From Adiantum capillus-veneris (lineage: Eukaryota > Streptophyta > Polypodiopsida > Polypodiales > Pteridaceae): a DNA stretch of 62,000 nt. A program made the position numbers and the translations under genes. Below are positions 33,934 to 46,300 of the stretch, piece after piece. The notes below the pieces were generated by a model. It did not search any database, had not been told where the DNA came from, and saw nothing but the letters and a program-made list of their open reading frames with translations. How positions within the stretch are numbered: the stretch's first letter is position 1; each line of letters starts with the position of its first letter. The DNA is taken from assembly GCA_014529385.2 (NCBI GenBank), contig CM043971.1, positions 55,041,209 through 55,103,208 on the forward strand. Direction: 5' to 3'.

Positions 33934-34713
33934 GGGCCTAAGTTATGTACTAGTGTCATGTTATGTTCTATCGATTCCCCGTCTCCCTCTGCTTCGCATT
34001 AAAACTCTCTCAGTTTCTTTCAGATCCACGCCTTAGTATATTGGATCACACATGCATATGGCCTTAGTATATTGGATCACACATCTATATGGCCTGCAAT
34101 TCCTACACTATAGTGGTAGTTTTCATCTTTAAATTTACCACTTCCACATTCAAAAAATGGAGAGAATCTAAATGTAAGCATCAAATTACTCCAACCTCCC
34201 ACTCACTACTTCCCAATGGGCTAACAAGACTACATCCAACCAAAATGCCATCAACTTGTGAGTGCTCTTGTGATAGCCTTGCATGGCGTAGTTTAAGGCT
34301 GACAATTAGTCCCTCAAATTATGCACAACCCTTGTAGTACTATTGGGTTCGGTTCCTATCATGAACTTCCTATGAGGTGCAACAACAATGATTGATATAC
34401 TCGCCAAGCCCCAAGTTCCCACCTATCACTATTCTTTCATTGCATGCATAGTATCAATCTGATAGAATCCTATAATACTATGATAGCCCATACTTTGTAA
34501 CCGGCCTTGGTGCTATCTTTCCATGTCATTTGGTGGTGTGCATTGCTATCTTGTAGGCAGCTTTGATCTCAATATAACCGTGAGCATGCACCTCATAGTC
34601 AACTTCCACATTGCACCCATGATATGTTGCGAGAAACTTATCCTATGAGTAGAGTAGGGTATTTCATGACCTTGTATGTTGTTATGTTTCATTTGCCAAA
34701 CACTGCACATCAT

Positions 34714-34749
<36 letters not shown>

Positions 34750-35159
34750 GCGAGAGAGCAAGGTGCACGTGCCAACGTTGAATCAATTAGTGCCCTTATC
34801 AGCTTCACCGCAACAATGTATATTAGAATGTGTAGGTTACAAAAGCTAGAGAAGACAATTACCATCTTTTGGATTTGACAACGGCAATTGGGTGACGTAT
34901 ACCAGTAATGGAACAATTGCATCGATCAAATCTGTATTGGTGCTGTAAGACGAAGAAATGTAATACAAAGTGCTACCACACATACTTGCAATCCATTAGC
35001 CAGTTAGGAGTAGAAGAGAAGGAATTAATGGAGACAACTTCAAAAACGACGTAATTAGGCATTGTAGGCTACATGGTTGGTGGTATATAACATGCAGTAT
35101 GCCAGTAGGTCCTGTTTTTTGATAGGCATTCTAAGGATTCATTAAATGCACTTCCAGTT
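33934..35159. other. Intergenic stretch with small repeats
   Basis: Two 31-bp tandem units lie at 34031-34092 (CCTTAGTATATTGGATCACA, two mismatches between them). A (GA)n tract lies at 34718-34746. No gene is recognised. Confidence 0.55.
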
Positions 35160-35338
35160 TGAAGTGCGTGAGCGGGAGCGTGTGTGAGTGTGCGATGAAG
35201 AAGAGAGGAGACCTTGTGTTTGCAGGGGCTGAAACTCACTCTCTACATGTGAGCCCCCTTATTCTATTATGTACATAATGAATAAGTATAGTGGGCGGGC
35301 ACCTGGCCTAACCAGCCACATGGGGCTTTACCCCAACA
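35160..35338 (-). repeat. Copia-E 3' LTR (179 bp)
   Basis: In minus-strand sense it starts TGTTGGGGTAAAGCC and ends CACTTCA. It differs from the other LTR by about seven substitutions and two small gaps. The adjacent polypurine tract reads GTGGGAGGT on the minus strand (35339-35347). Confidence 0.9.
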
Positions 35339-35469
35339 ACCTCCCACGTAAAGGCCAATGTGGCCGTGAGAGAGAAAAGAAAACCGTACAAAACCTGTAC
35401 AAGGCCATCACAAGTATGACCTCGGCCAACGCCCACTGGCTCACTGAATCGGTGTGCATCCAACTCTAA

Positions 35470-35724
35470 TCATAGAGGAAGTATAGAGAGATCGACACCA
35501 TACTCCTCACCAAAGCCGCACACATCCTGCAGGTATCTCACCATACGCTGCAAAGTACCCCTATGCTCAAGGCCAATGTCAGCCACTACACGACTGACTG
35601 CTCCCATTGCAAATGCACCTATTGCAAATGCAATGTCGGGTCTTGAGATGAGTATCTCGTACATGAGACTCCCGAATGCTGATGCAATCCTAGCAATATC
35701 TGCCAATCTGACCATCTCAGTCAA
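35470..35724 (-). pseudogene. Copia-E fragment between reverse transcriptase and RNase H
   Basis: An 84-residue frame reads ASAFGSLMYEILISRPDIAFA and LQRMVRYLQD, the conserved copia segment just before RNase H. The upstream part (35725-35936) is unrelated linker, and the YVDD palm domain and RNase H catalytic core are missing. Confidence 0.85.
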
Positions 35725-35936
35725 ATATGGCTCAGAACTTCTCTCATGGAAATCACCCTAACACCCGAACTCCAATCCTTGGAATCCATCCTCGTGTCCA
35801 TCGCATGTCACATGCGCACCCTGTGTGGTAAGAGCATTGCCTAGCTCTAACTCACATACATCAGCCTCTGGCCTAAGCATATCCATGAATGACTGAATCA
35901 CGGTTGAATCCTCAGCATTCGAGTCATCCATATCCG

Positions 35937-36508
35937 TCATTGTATCCACGAATGACATGCGCTGCTGCACAACTGGCCAACATGCTCACAAACTGGAGCA
36001 TCATGCAACCTATCCGTAAAGGAGACATGCCTCGTCTCTCTGCATCGCTGCGTACTCACGAAAACTATGCCGCCTCGCACATGACGTACTCGCATCGCAT
36101 GAATCGTGCCAACACTAGTACCTCTATCTATGACTAGCTGTCCACGATGCAATCTGAAACTGTGCTCATCCAGCACTACCTGGCATCCGCTGTCTCGTAA
36201 GTGACTCACAGAGATCAAGCTCTGCGCGGCACATGGCGTACATCTCGCAACACGTATGATGCACCACTTGGCAACGATAGTCTGACATCTCCTGCACCAA
36301 CTATGTCATGCATTGAACCATCAGCTAGACACACATGTCCAAGCATACCACTAGCATATGTGCTAAACCACTCACGACTCGGCGTGATGTGAAACCTAGC
36401 ACTCACATCTAGTATCCAAGGAGAAGGTAATGTGTCGTCAAAAACCGACATAAGAAAGTCAAGAGTAAACATGGAAGCAAAGTCGACATTTCCGTCATGT
36501 GTAGCCAC
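35937..36508 (-). pseudogene. Copia-E protease and pre-integrase domain
   Basis: 36508-36215 reads WILDVSARFHITPSREWF and later SYVLRDVRHVP, the copia protease domain. The usual D-S-G catalytic triplet is changed to D-V-S. After a frameshift 36218-35937 continues with ISVSHLRDSGCQVV, the segment before integrase. The expected integrase does not follow. Confidence 0.85.
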
Positions 36509-36579
36509 ATACGCTCATCTGCTCCCACATCATCCAAAGTGATAGCATCCCTCTTGTGCTGTCTCCTGTGCTGTCTCAT

Positions 36580-36990
36580 CCGTCAAAAACAACGCCTATG
36601 TACATGCCCTGTATGACCACAATGCCAACACACAACATCTCTATGTCTGCAATATCGTCCTTTGACCGTAGACATCTCTCTAGACTCATTTGTGCCAAAA
36701 GCATTGCACAATCTTTGCCATAACTCTCAAGTTGTACATGCATCCAACCCAATGCGATAGACAGACTCACCAAGGTGTAACATGATCGTCGAACATGCAA
36801 GCTCATCCAAGTCCTCCCACTCATCATCAATCATAGACTTTGGCCTAGCATCCATGCCCTGTAGTGGCAACACTTGGCCCAACTAAGTCAATGCATCATG
36901 CATACCTGCTTTCCAATGCTCAAAGTTTGAACCATCAAACTTTGTATGGAAAAGCACAAACACTGACAATGCTGTACATGCCAAATCCAT
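36580..36990 (-). pseudogene. Copia-E gag with zinc knuckle
   Basis: The ATG at about 36990 (minus) is followed by KFDGSNFEHWKAGM, a copia gag N-terminal pattern. Two stops interrupt the frame. Near 36640-36595 a complete CCHC knuckle, CWHCGHTGHVHRRC, is present. The gag is much shorter than usual, so part of the middle is deleted. Confidence 0.8.
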
Positions 36991-38512
36991 GGCGATAACC
37001 TGTGACAAGACCAAGCACAAATCGATCAACTGACAATAGCCAAAGCCTGGCTAACTCATACACCAAGTATTGTCACAAATACAACATAACCTGGCATAAG
37101 CTGTCTAAGAGAAGTATCAGCAAATATGGCGATCAATGTAACGAAACAAGTGAGCAAAACCGCTCAAATGATGCCAAAACACCCGCTCTAATCCAAGAGC
37201 ACTAGGTGGTAATCGATGAAACTATTATCAACAATCTCCCTCCTGAAGAGATTACCACATGTATGTCAAATGACATAATCCAGTGAGCAAACACTCTCAC
37301 AATGCGATGCCAAAACACTATGGCAAAGCAACCACTGAGTGCCAAATGCAATCAAAACACGATTGCAAACCATGCACATAAACAAATAAACTCGCAAGAA
37401 AAGTCCGGCAGAGTTTCGGCAGTATTTGGCTATCTAACCATAATAACCATACATGCCATAAACATGCTCAAAACCATGAGCAAATCATGCGCAAAATCCG
37501 CACTCAAGTATACATGAGCTGCCCCAAAGTCTCAACTCCTTATACTTGGAAAACAATCCTGTAATCCGAAACACAAAGTGCATCAACCGCACTCTACAAG
37601 CGAAACATATACTAGCATAAACTTGGATGCAAACCAACCAAAATATGACACAAATTGATGCTCAAAACAACTGAAAATCAACCCACATATGCCATTGCAA
37701 GGCGAAGAATACCATCCGCCGAAAAGTGCACATCATATGCATCCACATGGCATATAAACGAGCATCAAGCATGTACCAAATGTGTATCAAAGAGCATCCA
37801 AATGAGCTTAAAATTCATCTCACAATCATGCTATAAATGCTTGCAAAACTCTTTGTAAATCTATGCACCACACTTTCCGAAATCTGCTCAATCGCATAAG
37901 TCAATGCACATAACCTGTGATGAAACCACTCTTGAACATGAGAGTCCACAAGAATGCATACATCCACGAACTGTTCTCAAGTGTGCGCATAAATGTGCTG
38001 AAAATATCAACCCACACTCTCTTCACTGAGAGCAAAACATCAATGCACAAAACAAGAGAATGACCAAGCTCAATTAGAGCTCCCCGAATGTAGCAAATCA
38101 CCACAATATGCATACATAATCTTCAACTTTTCGAATACCCTGCAGCCTATCAGCTCATATCTTCCAAACCGCTCACTTCCTTCTGCAAAGTTGTAGACTA
38201 CGCGAAAACGGTTGGGCCTATTAAAAATGGACCTGAAATGTGCTGTTTATATAGGTCAAAACAAATCTGTGAAAATCTGCACCTGTGTACCCTAGACGTG
38301 CAAGCAGTCTGAGTGACGTATCTCAAAATTGGTGAAGATTTTGAGAAAACTTTCTTCTACAAAGTTGAAGAGGACGAAAAACCGGTCAAATTTTGCGAGA
38401 ATGGGCTTGAATGAAAACATTTTGGTAGGCCAAAACAGATTTGCAAAAATGTGCTGCAGTTTTTGTTGCTTTTCTGCCTGCTTCCCCACTGAGCTCCAAT
38501 GGAGCTCCTAAT

Positions 38513-38530
38513 CCCTGAGCACTGATACCA
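38513..38530 (-). other. Copia-E primer-binding site
   Basis: Minus-strand sense TGGTATCAGTGCTCAGGG starts two bases from the LTR end. It fits an initiator-methionine tRNA primer with one change in the first 12 bases. Confidence 0.8.
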
Positions 38531-38532
38531 AT

Positions 38533-38724
38533 TGAAGTGCGCGAGCGAGAGCATGTGTGAGTGTGTGCAGCGATGAAGGAGAGAGGAGAAGAGGAGACCT
38601 TGTATTTGTAGGGGCTGAAACTCACTCTCTACATGTGAGCCCCCTTATTCTATTATGTACATAATGAATAAGTATAGTGGGCGGGCACCTGGCCTAACCG
38701 GCCACATGGGGCTTTACCCCAACA
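38533..38724 (-). repeat. Copia-E 5' LTR (192 bp)
   Basis: Direct repeat of 35160-35338 with TG...CA ends. It is followed in element sense by the primer-binding site at 38530-38513. Confidence 0.9.
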
Positions 38725-39287
38725 CAGTTTATATGGTAGCTTTAAAGAAGAATATTTCTAGATGCAAAAAAACTGAGCAGCTTTTAGAATATTTCGTGGA
38801 AGTACTGGCCAAAGATATTCCAATGTTTTTGAGGAGGCAATTAAGAATGCAGATCTCATGTTAGATTAGGTGATAAAGAGAAGATCAAGAACGTTTGATG
38901 TCAAAAGGGAAATTTGCATGGATTTGCATTTTTTGAACGCATGCAGTGCACTACCAACAATGGACAATACGCACCTTGCATGAATAGAAACAAAAAGTCA
39001 TACAACAATAGAAAAGTGAAGTGTACACGAAATAACCATGAGACTGTAAAAAGAAATCAGTTACTTGCCTTGTAAAAGGAGAAGCGAGGAAGTAGATGTA
39101 GTCACCTTTGATCTTGAATGATGAAAACGAACATGGTCTCAAGCTGATCGCCAATAAGCTATGGGGAGCAAACAACTTGCCATCTAAGAAATTAAGATTA
39201 TTTTGATGTGAAAGACAAAGTTGAAGGTGCAGCTCCTAGAGACGCTCATACCTCAGCACGGCTAGCGGCCCACATGGGAGAGAGAGA

Positions 39288-39361
<74 letters not shown>

Positions 39362-39470
39362 GAGAGAGAGATGCCTTTCTTAATAGAACTCCACGAAAGT
39401 TGGAACAGGCTTGTCTTTGCAGGAGATCATGCATAACACATTAATCATATCCTTTGTTACGTCCATGAAG
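38725..39470. other. Non-coding stretch with a (GA)n microsatellite
   Basis: A (GA)n tract with a few interruptions spans 39278-39371. No gene is recognised. The right edge meets the broken end of Copia-B2. Confidence 0.55.
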
Positions 39471-40786
39471 AATATAGCAGGGCGCTTGCTTCCTTGTCCT
39501 TAGCATGAAAACCATGCGTAGGGGATTGCAGGCTAGCTTGGCCTATATACCAATCCTTCAACCTTGTGTTTGAGGGCATAAGGCGTCTGAGCCATACACA
39601 CACCCAAATCAGCCATAAGGCGTCTGAGCCATACACACTCAACCGTAGCTGTGAAGACTGCCCTGTACTCAGCCTCACAACTCGAAGTGGCCACAGTAGG
39701 TTGCTTCTTGCTCAACCATGATATACATGAACTGCCAAGCATGAAACAAAAACCACTTGTGGACACTCGCGTGTCAAAACAACCAGCCCAATCTGAGTCC
39801 GAAAAAGCATGTAAGTCTGGCGGCAATGATCCCCCCTTCAAGCCAAGATGTAAAGTGCCACTAAGGTAGCGGAAAATCCTCTTGACAGCATGCCAATGCT
39901 TAGACCCTGGGTTATGCATAAATCTGCTGACCTGTGAGACTGCAAACTGAATATCCGGCCTCGTGTTGCATACATAAATGAGGCAGCCAACAGCAGTTTG
40001 GTAAAGAGTGACATCAGCAGGATCACCAGCATCATGTAGACTCAACTTCAAACCTGTTTCCATGGGAGTGGCAATAGGTTTGCAATCCTCAAGTCCAAAC
40101 TTACATAGCAATGTCTCTATGTAACTTTTCTGACACAAGGCAATACCACCATCACACTGCTTAAACTGTATACCCAAATAATGATGCAACAGCCCCAAAT
40201 CTTTCATCTTGAAAGTAGCATTCAAATCAACCTTAAATTCAGCAATATGTCTCTCATTTGGTCCAGTGATCAACAAATCATCAACATAAAGAACCACAAT
40301 GAGAAGTACATCACCCTCACGCTTTACATACAATGTGCTTTCTGTTGGACTATTACGAAAGCCTTGTTTGACCAAATAAGTGTCAGCTTTCTCATACCAA
40401 GCACGAGGAGATTGCTTCAACCCATACAAAGCCTTGTTACATTTGCACACTTTGTCCTCTTGTCCTTTTATGAAAAAACCGCGAGGCTGCGTTACATAAA
40501 CTTCCTCAAATATGTCACCATTCAAGAAAGCAGTAACAATGTGTGATTGATGTACATCCTCAAAACGAGTTGCCAATGCACATAGAAAACGCACAGTAGT
40601 CATACGACAAGTGGGATCAAAAGTCTCTTCATAATCTATGCCTTTTTGCTGTGCATAACCCTTTGCAACAAGTCAAGCCTTATGGCAATCGATCTCACCA
40701 TCCGGCTTGCGTTTCAACTTGTAAACCCACTTCGTACCAATGGCCTTTTTTCCAGGAGGAAAATCACATAAAGTCCATGTGTCATT
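39471..40786 (-). pseudogene. Copia-B reverse transcriptase and RNase H (B2)
   Basis: GTKWVYKLK lies near 40730. A TGA at 40675-40673 replaces an arginine codon (a CGA to TGA change). From 40603 to 39533 a 356-residue frame is open. It contains LYGLKQSPRAWY, the catalytic YVDDLLI, TRPDIQFAVSQVSRFM, SDSDWAGC and SSCEAEYRAVF. Near 39560-39640 a short segment encoding WLRRLM is duplicated and shifts the frame. The sequence ends about 80 residues before the normal RNase H end. Confidence 0.92.
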
Positions 40787-42916
40787 TTATATAAGTGCAT
40801 CATATTCTGATTGCATGGCAGCCATCCAATTTTCTGAATTCTGTGCTTCATCAAAAGATAGAGGCTCCTCAACATCATGTAAACTAGACACAGCCAAAGC
40901 ATAACAATCTGATGCATAAGATGCATGGCGAGAGCCTGAACGAGTACGACTAGACAAAGGTGCATCCAATTTACTGTTACGCAAAGTGTGCACCAGCCAT
41001 TTTGGCATACCTCTAGCCTGCTCATTTTCAGCCCTTTCCTCATCAAGTACATCATGTACATCTGCATCAGTAATAGGCTGATCTAGAACATTTTCAGAAA
41101 CCCCCATAGACTGTACATTTGCCTCATTGGAACTTACATTCGTATTTCCACCACTGAAAAGAGGCAACAAAGTGTCATAAATGTCCTGTGAGCTTACATT
41201 ACTGTCTCTAGTACATGACAGCAAGGGCTGAACAGAATCTTCCACAAACACTACATCCCGAGAAACAAGAATACGTTTTGTTTGCGGATGATACAACCTG
41301 TAACCTTTGCTTTCAGCACTATAACCAACAAAAATACATTTGACAGCCTTATCATCCAATTTTATGCATTGCACTTGTGGCATCAAAGCATATGCCAAAC
41401 AGCCAAAAACACGCATGTGCTCAATAGAAGGTTTTCTATCATGCCATGCTTCATATGGAGTAATAGACTGCAAAGCTTTCGTAGGACACTTGTTAAGTAC
41501 ATAAGTGGCACACATAATCACCTCAAGCCAAAAAGAATGCGGCAAAGCTTGACTTTTGACCATACATCGTGCCATTTCCGACAGTGACCTGTTTTTCCTC
41601 TTAGCAACACCATTTTGCTGAGGTGTATAATGCACTGTATATTGGTGTTTTATCCCATGACTAGCCAGAAATGCATTAAATTCATGAGACATATACTCCC
41701 CCCCTCGATCAGAACGGAGGGTGCCCATAGTACATTTCGAGACATTTTCAACCATAGCCAGAAATTGTTTGAAGCACATAAAAACTTTGGACGTCGCTTT
41801 AAGCGGAAATACCCATGCATGCCTGGAGTAATCATCTATGAAAGTCACGAAGTACAGGTAATTGCCCAAGGACGGAGTTTGCATGGGCCCACAAACATCA
41901 CTATGCACAAGCTGCAACCTGCATGTGGCACGAACTGAACCATCCTTTGGAAATTTAGAACGCTGCATCTTACCCAAAATACAGCCTTCACAAACATGTT
42001 TGACAGGTGCTGCAAGAGGCGGCAAAGAAGCAACCATATCAGATTTCTGCAAACGCAGCAAACTGGCAAAATTCAGATGACCAAAACGTGCATGCCAAAG
42101 TTTTGCATCTGAAATAGCCCTTGAATCTGCAACAGCATTTGCAAAATTTTGTCCACACTTGTCATACAAAGTGAGCTTATACAACCCACGGCACAAAAGC
42201 CTAGATGCAACAATTTCATCACCAAAACTGAGATCATGAACTGTACATCTGTCATCCACAAATTTGACTACAAGTCCAAGTCTAGCAAGTGCGGATACAG
42301 ACAAGAGATTCTTCTTGATCCCAGGTACATAAAGTGCATCAACAAGTGTGAAGGAACTGCCATTAGCAGCAGTGAGCACAATCTTTCCAACTCCCTGAAC
42401 TAGATAAGAGGCGTTGTTGGCACAAGTGACTGAATTCCCATGAGGGACAGACTCGAGAGAGGTAAACAATTCACGATGTGAGGTAATAAACTTTGTAGCA
42501 CCACTGTCGAAATACCACACATGTGAATCTGCAGCAACTGACAAGCATGCATCATGGACAACAGGATTGTAAGTGCACTCTGCGCTAAACGCCCATTCTG
42601 CATCAACATCAACAACACAGTCTCCTTTCACAGAAGACTCAACAATGGTTGCATTTGTAGTGGGACCAGCATTTGCAGTGGAACCACCCTCTTTCTTCTT
42701 AGCCTCTTTGGCCTTCAACTTAGGACACGACTTGATCAAGTGATCATTGGCTTTACAATAATCGCAACGCATCTTCTTTTTGCCCTTATCACCAGAATTG
42801 CCAGACGAAGTACTGCCAACAGAAGCATTAGGAACATAATTTTTGCCACTCGCAGCAGAACCATAAGAAGTGGTTGCATTGTTGTAACCACCCTTTCTTT
42901 GAGAAGCAATAAAAGC
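40787..42916 (-). pseudogene. Copia-B zinc knuckle, protease and integrase (B2)
   Basis: A single 661-residue frame covers 42772-40787. It starts with the knuckle CDYCKANDHLIKSC. The protease motif WYFDSGATKFI follows, then pre-integrase and the zinc-binding part of integrase (KLWHARFGHLN, CEGCILGK). The integrase core has HSDVCGPM and RSDRGGEY with both catalytic aspartates. The expected catalytic glutamate in NGVAxRKN is lysine. The C-terminal region ends at a TAA (40789-40787) that replaces the glutamate codon of DALIENDTW, which B1 preserves. The polyprotein would provide processing and insertion functions. Confidence 0.93.
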
Positions 42917-43211
42917 CTATTCAACTGCACACTGCCTAGTTCTGTTTTTTCTAGAAAGTGACTCTTGCAACAGCAATGTGCATAATGCATCAAACTTGAC
43001 AACTTCAGGATTTCCTTGGGTCATCAGTCTCCAAGTACTAGCAAAAGTCTGGAAGGAATCTGGTAAGGCATCAAGAACAGTCTGCACAAGGGAACTGTCT
43101 GAAATGACTTCACCTGTAGAAATAAGCTGCTCATTGATATCCTTGACACTAGCAAGGAAAGTGTCCATATCATCTTTCTCATGCATAATCTTCGATTCCA
43201 GCTCTTTACGC
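42917..43211 (-). pseudogene. Copia-B gag, C-terminal part (B2)
   Basis: The frame continues with RKELESKIMHEKDDMD and ends at an in-frame TAG (42919-42917), exactly where B1 also has TAG (5534-5536). The downstream frame stays open (AFIASQRKGG) into the zinc knuckle. Confidence 0.9.
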
Positions 43212-45247
43212 TGTCGTGCTGTGACACGTACATAGTGGGAACGCATGCTACAAGATCTATCTTGTAACTTTTTAGATACATAATTATCTTTCCTATAATG
43301 TACATATGCATATTTAAGTATAATAATAAGCCTTCTATCTCATCCTATTATTTTTCTCAAGGGTAACCTATCCTTACTTTACCATCAGAAAATACTATGG
43401 GAAAAGCTCAATAGCTCCGCCTCTTTACCTTGGGGCAAAAAGCATTGATTCTTTATTTCTACTATCTCATTATCATCTCACACCCTAGCTAGATCCTATA
43501 TCTAGGGAAAACTCCAATATATATATATATATTCTATGTTTTTTTATACTTTTCTTATGTTTCTTTTTAAATAGCTACTAGGAGGGAATCAAATCCTAGT
43601 GGGACACTAGGTGGCATGATTTCAAAGATACACTTATTTTAATGCATTATTGCAAGCATGATTACAAAACTTTGTCAAGGAGCAATGTCATGCTTTCATA
43701 TGGCATGAGGTGTCCTTTGGAATTAAATGAAAGTCTAGGCTAAGGGGACCACGGGAAAACTTTTGCTACCAGAAATGGACCCTATTTTGATGAATTTTTT
43801 ACACAAGGTTCCAATCCGAATTGGAAAATGATTTTAAAATGAAAATCGTTGCTAATGAGCTAAAGTTTCTGTCCATATTTTTACTTTTTTATTTGGAGCC
43901 ACGGTTGAGGAGATATGATCAAAATGCTGGACCCCGGTCTGCCCACATCATGCAGGGACAGCTCATTTCCAACGTTTCCAATTCCTATTCACACTGGCTC
44001 CTCTCTTCTTGTGTAAACCCTTGGGGGTTCCCTTCACCTATAAAAGGGGACCTCTTCTTCCTTGAAAGGGGAACTCAAGCATTCAAGCCATTGATGAGAG
44101 GAATTCTTGAGGGAGTGAGTAGTAATGCCTAATTGTACTTAGCCCCATTAACATAAACCCAAGCCTACACTTTCTCCTAGAGGAAGACTAGCCATTCTTG
44201 TACACTATCCTTGGAAGATCAACTCTAATCAAAAAAGGTGTTGTACTTGACGTATCAATCAAAGTGGAATTGTCCACTCTTCTTCTCTCTCCATCAATAA
44301 TGGTGCCGAAGGGTTTGTCAAGTAAGATGTGTTCTACATTGATGTTTTCTTGATTCTTGTTATTTTCATTTTCATCTCTAATCTAAAATATATATATATG
44401 TATCTAATCTCATCTCCTTAACCAAACCTATCTCTCTCACTCTTAGTAATTCATCCTCTCTACAAATTTTAGGTTTTCCTTGCTATAGGTACATCTCTCG
44501 CCGCAGTATCCTTATTGCCTACGGGCAAGAATAGGGCTTGGGAGGGAAAATTCTCATCTCTTCACTTCTCTCATATCTACATTTTTCTCATATCTACATT
44601 TCTCACATGCTATCCTAGATGAATAACCCACGTGATGATCATTTCTATCGCTTTCACTCTGTACAATTTATTAGAATTAACGTATGGATTAGCCGTAAAA
44701 TACACTTTCAACAACGTATAGTGTTTCTCTTCAGCCCTGAAAGGCTCAATGAAATACTTCTATCACCGGATCCCATCATACTACCTCTCATAGACTATAA
44801 TTTTTCTTTTGATGTAAGCGTAGTTATCTTGCTATGAACCAAGAGGATTTGTACACACAATTAATCCCAATCACTAAACAAAATATATATATTATGGTAA
44901 GCACAAAACTACAATTCCAAAGAACAATTCGTAGCCTATTTGGTCAGCCAAGATTGAATGCCATTAACTAATCTATTAACCCTTTCATATTACCCATGAT
45001 ACGATATGACCATAGCCTTGATGTTTTCATCTTCGTATTGTTTTGACATTCTCTTTTGTGTTCTTTCTTTGTGTGTGTGAGTGCAAGAGAGAAAGAGTGA
45101 GTCTTCTTTGATTGCACTTCTTTCCAAACCCTAGTCTTCATGGCATCTATGGTTTAACTCCTTCATATAGTTTTTGTTGAGTTCTCTCACAAACTCTCAC
45201 AGCCATAAGCCTGGTGCTTTCCTAGCAAGACCGCAAATTTCTCGACA
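43212..45247 (+). repeat. Gypsy-C 5' LTR (2036 bp)
   Basis: It starts TGTCGTGCTG and ends TTTCTCGACA. A TATA box, TATAAAAGG, lies at 44039-44047, about 830 bp in, and is probably the start of the U3/R junction. The pair to 51257-53289 is aligned over the full length. Confidence 0.95.
44039..44047 (+). promoter_or_regulatory. TATA box of the Gypsy-C 5' LTR
   Basis: TATAAAAGG, conserved in the 3' LTR at 52080-52088. Transcription would be expected to begin about 30 bp downstream. Confidence 0.65.
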
Positions 45248-45252
45248 TATTT

Positions 45253-45272
45253 TTGGTGAACCCGATGCGAAA
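45253..45272 (+). other. Gypsy-C primer-binding site candidate
   Basis: Seven bases after the LTR, TGGTGAACCCGATG begins with the TGG expected opposite the CCA end of a tRNA. It does not match the initiator-methionine pattern used by the other elements in the window, and I cannot name the tRNA. Confidence 0.5.
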
Positions 45273-45294
45273 CTGTCGGGGTGAGATTTTGTGG

Positions 45295-46282
45295 ATGACC
45301 ATGGGTGATCATGTTGAGCAACAGGGTATGCATTTTGACCCAACAACAATGCAAATGTTTCAAGCATTTGCAATGTTCATGCAACAACAACATGCTATTG
45401 AAAGAAGGGAGATTTCAGCAACGAAGGCCATACAAGCAGTCGTCAATAGAATAGATCAGTTCAATGGCAAAGATGTAACCAAGTACTTACGCGAGTATGT
45501 GAAGGAGATGGAGCTGCATCGCGTGTCAGAAGGTGAGATGATTCAAAGCTTTGAGCTAGTTGTTGCTCCAGAAATTAGAGAGCATGTTAGGGTAATTAAA
45601 GACGGGCATGGGAGAAATTGGGAAGAACTCAAAGTAGCTTTAAAGGAGGAATATTTCATGGAGGACTCTGAGAGAGTGACCAAAAGGACATTCTTAGAAT
45701 GGGTAGTCAAAGCAAGGACTATCAATAACAGAGCTACTTAGGGAATTTGAGCGGCGCTATGCACAACTCACCAGGACAGAAAGGGCCACACTAGATGCAG
45801 AGAAGACAGATCTTTTCTTACAAGCTGCAGGTAAAGAGTTTCAAGAAAATTTGGAGCTTCTTCTTGAAGATAAAGATGCTGAGCAAGGACTAAAGACCGA
45901 CAAGAATGAGGTTGAAGGTGCTGTCTCACTGCTTGCCACATGACAAAGAAGAAGGGACAAGATGGTAGTAAACACTACAAGTCCTTCCACCTCAACTTCT
46001 GACAAAATGGTAAAGCCTACTTTTATCGCTCCTAAGTTTGATGAGTCCATGCTAGATGAGCTTGTGAAGGGAATGCGTGACTTGAAGGTGAAGTTTGCAA
46101 AGCTTGAAGAAAAAGGCCAACCATCAGGGCCACTTCCTAGGCAAAGACAACAGCCCAAAGAAGGGTTTGTTAATAGATGTATTTGGTGTGATAGTACAGA
46201 CCATGTAAGAAGGGATTGTGATGATTTTAGTGATGCTTTGTCAAAAGATGTTGTCTTTTTTAAGGATGGTAAAATTCACTAA
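45295..46282 (+). pseudogene. Gypsy-C gag
   Basis: The likely start is the ATG at 45295 (MTMGDHVEQQG); 45265 is also in frame but lies within the primer site. The first part contains FNGKDVTKYLREYVKEMEL and WEELKVALKEEYF, a gag core. A frameshift near 45725 moves the frame (ITELLREFERRYAQL) and a TGA at about 45941 interrupts it. The C-terminal frame, 45962-46282, holds the zinc knuckle CIWCDSTDHVRRDC. It would form the particle. Confidence 0.85.
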
Positions 46283-46300
46283 AGAGAGACAGGTCTACCC

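Larger units (their letters stand above)
35160..38724 (-). mobile_element. Copia-E: complete-ended, internally deleted Ty1/copia element
   Basis: Two short direct LTRs (35160-35338 and 38533-38724) bound the element. The flanks are CAGTT at 35155-35159 and CAGTT at 38725-38729, a perfect 5-bp target duplication. In minus-strand sense the order is 5' LTR, primer-binding site, about 1.5 kb leader, gag, protease, a short pre-integrase part, a deletion, an RNase H-side fragment, polypurine tract and 3' LTR. Integrase and the catalytic part of reverse transcriptase are absent, so it could only have moved with outside help. Confidence 0.92.

Noticed and set aside
39208-39444. Open frames across 39278-39371
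   Set aside because: Same cause: low-complexity (GA)n sequence.
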